Shown here in pieces: positions 4,074 through 6,877 of a stretch of DNA of 6,877 nt. This stretch comes from Microcaldota archaeon (lineage in GTDB: Archaea; Micrarchaeota; Micrarchaeia; Anstonellales; Bilamarchaeaceae), in NCBI GenBank assembly GCA_013425425.1, contig JACCLJ010000072.1, positions 1 through 6,877 of the forward strand. The letters are read 5' to 3'. How positions within the stretch are numbered: the first letter of the stretch is position 1; each line of letters begins with the position of its first letter. The notes beneath the pieces are model-generated. The model did no database searches. It had not been told where the DNA came from and worked only from the letters and a program-made list of their open reading frames with translations. Position numbers and translations under genes: made by a program.

Positions 4074-6877
4074 TCACTGGTATCCGGACGGGCATTCGGG
4101 GCATTGCGGGTTCTGTCCCGGGCAATTAGTGCACGGGAACATCTCCTTTTTCTTGCAGCAGCAGCTGTCCCATCCTGCAATATTATCCACCCTTCCGAAT
4201 CCGTATTTTATACAGGTAGTGTAGCAGGTCGTAGGCTCTTCTTCTGCAGCCGCGCCGCATGCGTCCGCAGTCGCAAAACCATGCCCGAGGATTACCGGAA
4301 GCCCCATCTGCCCGCAGATATAGTCGCAGTTTAGTGACGGCGGATAGACGCACTTGCAGTTTCCTCCGCATACTCCGCCTTCCCTGCAGTCCGAATCCTT
4401 CTCACATTCCTCGCCTTGGTCAAGGTTTCCATCTCCGCAGAAGGCGGGTATCTCATAGCAGAGGCAGCCTATGCAAATCTTGCCGCTGCCGCAATCGCTG
4501 TCTTTCTCGCACTGCTCCCATCCTTCCACGCGCTGATCCCCGCATTCGGGCGGATTCCCGCAATCGCTATCGGCAATGCATTCATCAACGCCTTCGCCAT
4601 CAACTTCGATGCATTGCTCGTTCAGGCATTCGCTGTGCTTTGGCGCCCTGCACTCCTCATCGCTGAAGCACTGGTCTTCGCCGTAGCCCTGCACCTCGAC
4701 GCATTGCTCCTCAACGCATTCGCTGTGCGTTGCCTGTGAAGTCGGAATGCACTGGCAGCTCTGGCACACTTCTCCTGTAACGCTGCACCGCTGCGTAATC
4801 GTATTTCCATGGTCGCATTCCTCCGGCGGGTTTATCCTGCCGTCGCCGCAGACGGCTTCTATGGGTTTGCACTTGCAGGCATAGCAGCCATACCCCTGCT
4901 GGCAGATGTCCGTAAGCACACTGCCACCGTCACAGTCCTCATTCGGCGATGAAATCTTGCCGTCTCCGCAGACGACCGAAGTTTCAAGCGTGTGGCACTT
5001 GCAGTCGCTCTTGCAGTATTTCCCTTCGGGGCACTTGTTCGTAGTCGTGCTTCCAAGGTCGCATTCTTCAGGAGCGGTTGTCTTCCCATCGCCACAGACC
5101 GCTTCTTCCGGAGGCTTTTGCCCGCAATCCGCGTCATACACGCATTGGTCTTCCCCTTCGCTTTCAACGACTATGCATTCGTAGTTCGAGCATTCCGTAT
5201 GCGTCGTAACGTTTGGCGGCCTTTCCATCTGCCCGCAGTAATCGCCTACCTTCGGGCATAACACCGAATCTGCTCCGTCGCCTTCAATTACGGAACAAGT
5301 TTTCGCATCATTGCAGATTACGTGGCAGCACCTGCATCTTTCCGTCGTTGGCGTGTATACTCCATCCTGCGGAGTAGTCGGAACCGTATCATTCCTCTTT
5401 TTTATCCAGTCCTGCGTCTTTTTCTTCGCCCAGTCGAAAGCTTCCTTGTCGCTTACTCCATCCTGCCCGTCCGTATTAGCTTCGTCCTTGACGCCTGCAT
5501 CGGTTTTTGCCTGGGTGAAGAAGTTCGTGAATATGCTTCCGTTGGCCGGATAGCCCCATGCAACGGTGTTTCCCGTAGGGGTTATTACCGTCCTTCCCTT
5601 CCCCTGGATGGTCGGGGAAGCGATTCCGCTGTAGCATGAGAAATACATTATGGTTACGTAGCATGATTGAATCTTATCGAAATATCCGCTGAATTCATAA
5701 GCGAACATGCGCCCGCCATCAGCGCTTCCATGAGCCACCGGAGCCGCGCCTGCCGCACCGGGAGTGGCGAAACCCGGATTCATCGTTATCCTATGAAAAT
5801 ACCCGGTGCTTCCTGTGGCTTCCCATGCGGCAACTCCGCCTTCGAGGACGCCTATGCCGGTTGCCCATGTGGTCGCCCCGGTCGCCCTGTTCTTGTACTG
5901 CCAGAATTGTATCGGGCTTCCGTGCCCTGACATGTAAATGAAAACCTCGTCGCAGCATTTTGCATTTGCTGCAATGTTGTTCAATGCGTTCTTCACGCGC
6001 TCCAGGGTGGTCTGCCCGTCGCTGTTGGCCTCCCCGCCTGCCGCGGTAAGGTACGTGATGTCGCCGTCTGCATAGCCCTGCCCCTTAAGGTAATCATACA
6101 TCCTTGCCGTATCGCTCTGGAACATCGGCTCGTCATAGCCGGTTATGACCAGCGCGTATTTCTTCCTTCCCATGTCCTCGCAGCATTTCTCGTCCGGAAA
6201 CGGCACCGGAGTTCCGACCGGGATTCCCGAGCCCGCTGCCGCGAGTGAATAATAGTATGCACGGTATTCGTATGACTCGCTTATGCTGCGCACTGCAGGG
6301 CTGAACTCCACGCTTGCATTCTGCGGATAAACTATGTTGTCGCGGTTTATCCTTTCTTCGTAAGTTGACCAGTAGGTTATCCCGTTTATTACCGGGCTGT
6401 AGGATTCGTTGTATAGCTGGTAGCTCCCATCCGCAACATTCACCAGAACGAATTTTGTGGGGTGGGCGAATGGTGCGAACGGCTGCGTATCGACGTAGAA
6501 GAACCACGCCGGTTCTGCAATCGTGAGCTCGTAATCGCCTTCGTCCCTCGGGAATGTCACGACCGTTCCCGGAGTGAGCGGCGAATCAATCATGTAAACA
6601 TAGTAATTGTTGGCGCCTACGACTTCGTTCACGACGAGGTCGAGCGCATCGCCTTTCGAAAGCGGGACGGAATAGCCGGTCGTGGTTTTTGTTTCCACGC
6701 AGCTTTTCGAGTAATCCCTTTCAAGCATTTCGGCGAATACCCCCATTCCCGTCACGTCTATCGTTTCGAGTTTCGTGTTGAGAAGCGTCGCGGTGGAATT
6801 GGGATTCGAGTAGAGGTAGCTGTTTGTTTTGGATTTCGCGCTGTTCCATTTCGCTTCTGCTCCGTTCATGTCCGAAA
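4074..6877 (-). CDS. Secreted caspase-like (clan CD, C13-type) cysteine protease with Cys-rich modules (N-terminus off the window)
   Basis: The frame is open to the right edge. The first ATG in it (6869) has no ribosome-binding site or signal peptide after it and the codons before it stay open, so the N-terminus is outside. Numbering from that Met, 931 residues are seen. Residues 60-200 are beta-rich; 'PFAHPTKFVLVNVADGSYQL' and the following 'SPVINGITYW' resemble the PepSY-like region found before some C13-like domains. Residues 236-480 are a caspase-hemoglobinase fold: 'KYALVITGYDE' (strand 1), 'YLKGQGY..GDITYLTA', 'DEVFIYMSGHG' with His316, and 'VTIMYFSCYSG' with Cys412 as nucleophile, then 'NTDGQDGVSDKEAFDWA' (465-481), the acidic loop and helix common in this group. 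Residues 512-931 hold about 61 Cys in 420 residues: five CGDG modules, three HSEC modules, and a tail with CCC and two CxxC pairs. No C-terminal membrane anchor is visible. The family cuts peptides after defined P1 residues; the specificity here is unknown. The protein is presumably exported, with disulfides. Confidence 0.85.
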   Translation of the reverse strand, partial: SDMNGAEAKWNSAKSKTNSYLYSNPNSTATLLNTKLETIDVTGMGVFAEMLERDYSKSCVETKTTTGYSVPLSKGDALDLVVNEVVGANNYYVYMIDSPLTPGTVVTFPRDEGDYELTIAEPAWFFYVDTQPFAPFAHPTKFVLVNVADGSYQLYNESYSPVINGITYWSTYEERINRDNIVYPQNASVEFSPAVRSISESYEYRAYYYSLAAAGSGIPVGTPVPFPDEKCCEDMGRKKYALVITGYDEPMFQSDTARMYDYLKGQGYADGDITYLTAAGGEANSDGQTTLERVKNALNNIAANAKCCDEVFIYMSGHGSPIQFWQYKNRATGATTWATGIGVLEGGVAAWEATGSTGYFHRITMNPGFATPGAAGAAPVAHGSADGGRMFAYEFSGYFDKIQSCYVTIMYFSCYSGIASPTIQGKGRTVITPTGNTVAWGYPANGSIFTNFFTQAKTDAGVKDEANTDGQDGVSDKEAFDWAKKKTQDWIKKRNDTVPTTPQDGVYTPTTERCRCCHVICNDAKTCSVIEGDGADSVLCPKVGDYCGQMERPPNVTTHTECSNYECIVVESEGEDQCVYDADCGQKPPEEAVCGDGKTTAPEECDLGSTTTNKCPEGKYCKSDCKCHTLETSVVCGDGKISSPNEDCDGGSVLTDICQQGYGCYACKCKPIEAVCGDGRINPPEECDHGNTITQRCSVTGEVCQSCQCIPTSQATHSECVEEQCVEVQGYGEDQCFSDEECRAPKHSECLNEQCIEVDGEGVDECIADSDCGNPPECGDQRVEGWEQCEKDSDCGSGKICIGCLCYEIPAFCGDGNLDQGEECEKDSDCREGGVCGGNCKCVYPPSLNCDYICGQMGLPVILGHGFATADACGAAAEEEPTTCYTTCIKYGFGRVDNIAGWDSCCCKKKEMFPCTNCPGQNPQCPECPSGYQ
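4350..5096 (-). repeat. Five CGDG six-Cys modules in the protease
   Basis: Modules of about 30-34 residues start with 'CGDG' (once 'CGDQ'), continue to 'E(E/Q/D)C', and end in a cluster with CxC. Positions: 4995-5096, 4869-4970, 4749-4850, then 4458-4544 and 4350-4439. Cys spacing is CX10-11CX9CX5-6CX2-3CXC in the first three and CX10CX5CX5CX2-3CXC in the last two, which carry 'CEKDSDC'. They resemble the Myxococcus-type Cys-rich repeat / DUF4215 ('CGDG...EECD') of secreted proteins. The two spacings suggest two duplication lineages. Confidence 0.8.
4557..5201 (-). repeat. Three HSEC four-Cys modules in the protease
   Basis: Copies at 5121-5201, 4647-4727 and 4557-4637 encode 27 residues each of the form H(T/S)EC-x4-C-x10-C-x5-C, with a shared 'V(E/Q/D)GxGxDxC' style core. 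Cys spacing is identical in all three. The last two copies sit nearly side by side (9 bp apart) and share the 12-bp run gcattcgctgtg at their starts on the plus strand, fitting a recent duplication. They flank the first block of CGDG modules. No function is known to me beyond being a common module in archaeal exported proteins. Confidence 0.8.

Noticed and set aside
4416..4739. Plus-strand Ala/Leu-rich frame that looks like membrane segments
   Set aside because: It is a shadow of the Cys-rich modules: Cys/Glu codons read in reverse give Ala/Leu/Ile runs. No promoter or RBS is visible.
4557..5201. Spaced short repeats as a possible CRISPR array
   Set aside because: The repeats are in-frame protein modules with variable spacing and only about 12 identical bases; there are no uniform repeats or spacers.
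6165..6173. Internal ATG at 6173 as the start of a stand-alone protease
   Set aside because: A GAGG occurs 2-3 nt before it, but the frame upstream stays open for 230 more residues of plausible structured protein, and the spacing is too short.
6867..6869. ATG at 6869 as the true start of the protease
   Set aside because: No RBS in the bases that remain, no signal peptide after it, and the codons before it stay open to the window edge.

Overview
The window looks like archaeal chromosomal DNA of moderate GC content. The evidence is a pair of archaeal TATA boxes (TTTTAAATAA) in the one real intergenic gap, a probably leaderless gene, AGGTGA/GGAGG ribosome-binding sites, a T-rich archaeal-type terminator, and lipoproteins whose signal peptides end in 'GCTQ' followed by proline-rich linkers. 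This lipoprotein style and the Cys-rich extracellular modules recall DPANN-type archaea (Micrarchaeota/Diapherotrites-like). That placement is from memory of family style, not from a search. No rRNA, tRNA, CRISPR array, transposase or phage gene is visible.

Left part (1-3067, minus strand): a compact four-gene operon read right to left. Every gene encodes a predicted lipoprotein. The order is a small PsbP/Mog1-like lipoprotein (2609-3067), a TolB/PD40 beta-propeller lipoprotein with an EF-hand-like loop (1383-2606), a clan GH-A-like TIM-barrel lipoprotein (368-1378), and a lipoprotein cut by the left edge (1-366) that seems to enter a second PD40 propeller. Gaps are 2, 4 and 1 nt, and each downstream ribosome-binding site lies inside the 3' end of the gene before it.

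Middle (3068-4062): a 110-bp divergent promoter region carries two copies of the same 13-bp TATA core in opposite orientation. To its right is a plus-strand gene for an apparently soluble, helix-rich protein of 294 residues that I do not recognise.

Right part (4074-6877, minus strand): one very large ORF, open at the right edge. It encodes a secreted-type protein with an N-terminal beta-rich region, a caspase-like clan CD (C13/legumain-like) cysteine protease domain with a His-Cys dyad, and about 420 residues of Cys-rich modules. There are five 'CGDG' six-Cys modules and three 'HSEC' four-Cys modules. It converges on the helical gene with 11 bp between stop codons, and its T-tract terminator overlaps the other gene's stop codon.

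Taken together, the window encodes mostly cell-surface or exported proteins: carbohydrate-active-like, beta-propeller, and protease plus Cys-rich binding or stalk modules. That they act as one surface system is inference. The protease is on a different transcript from the lipoprotein operon, although a four-Cys motif in the first lipoprotein resembles its modules.
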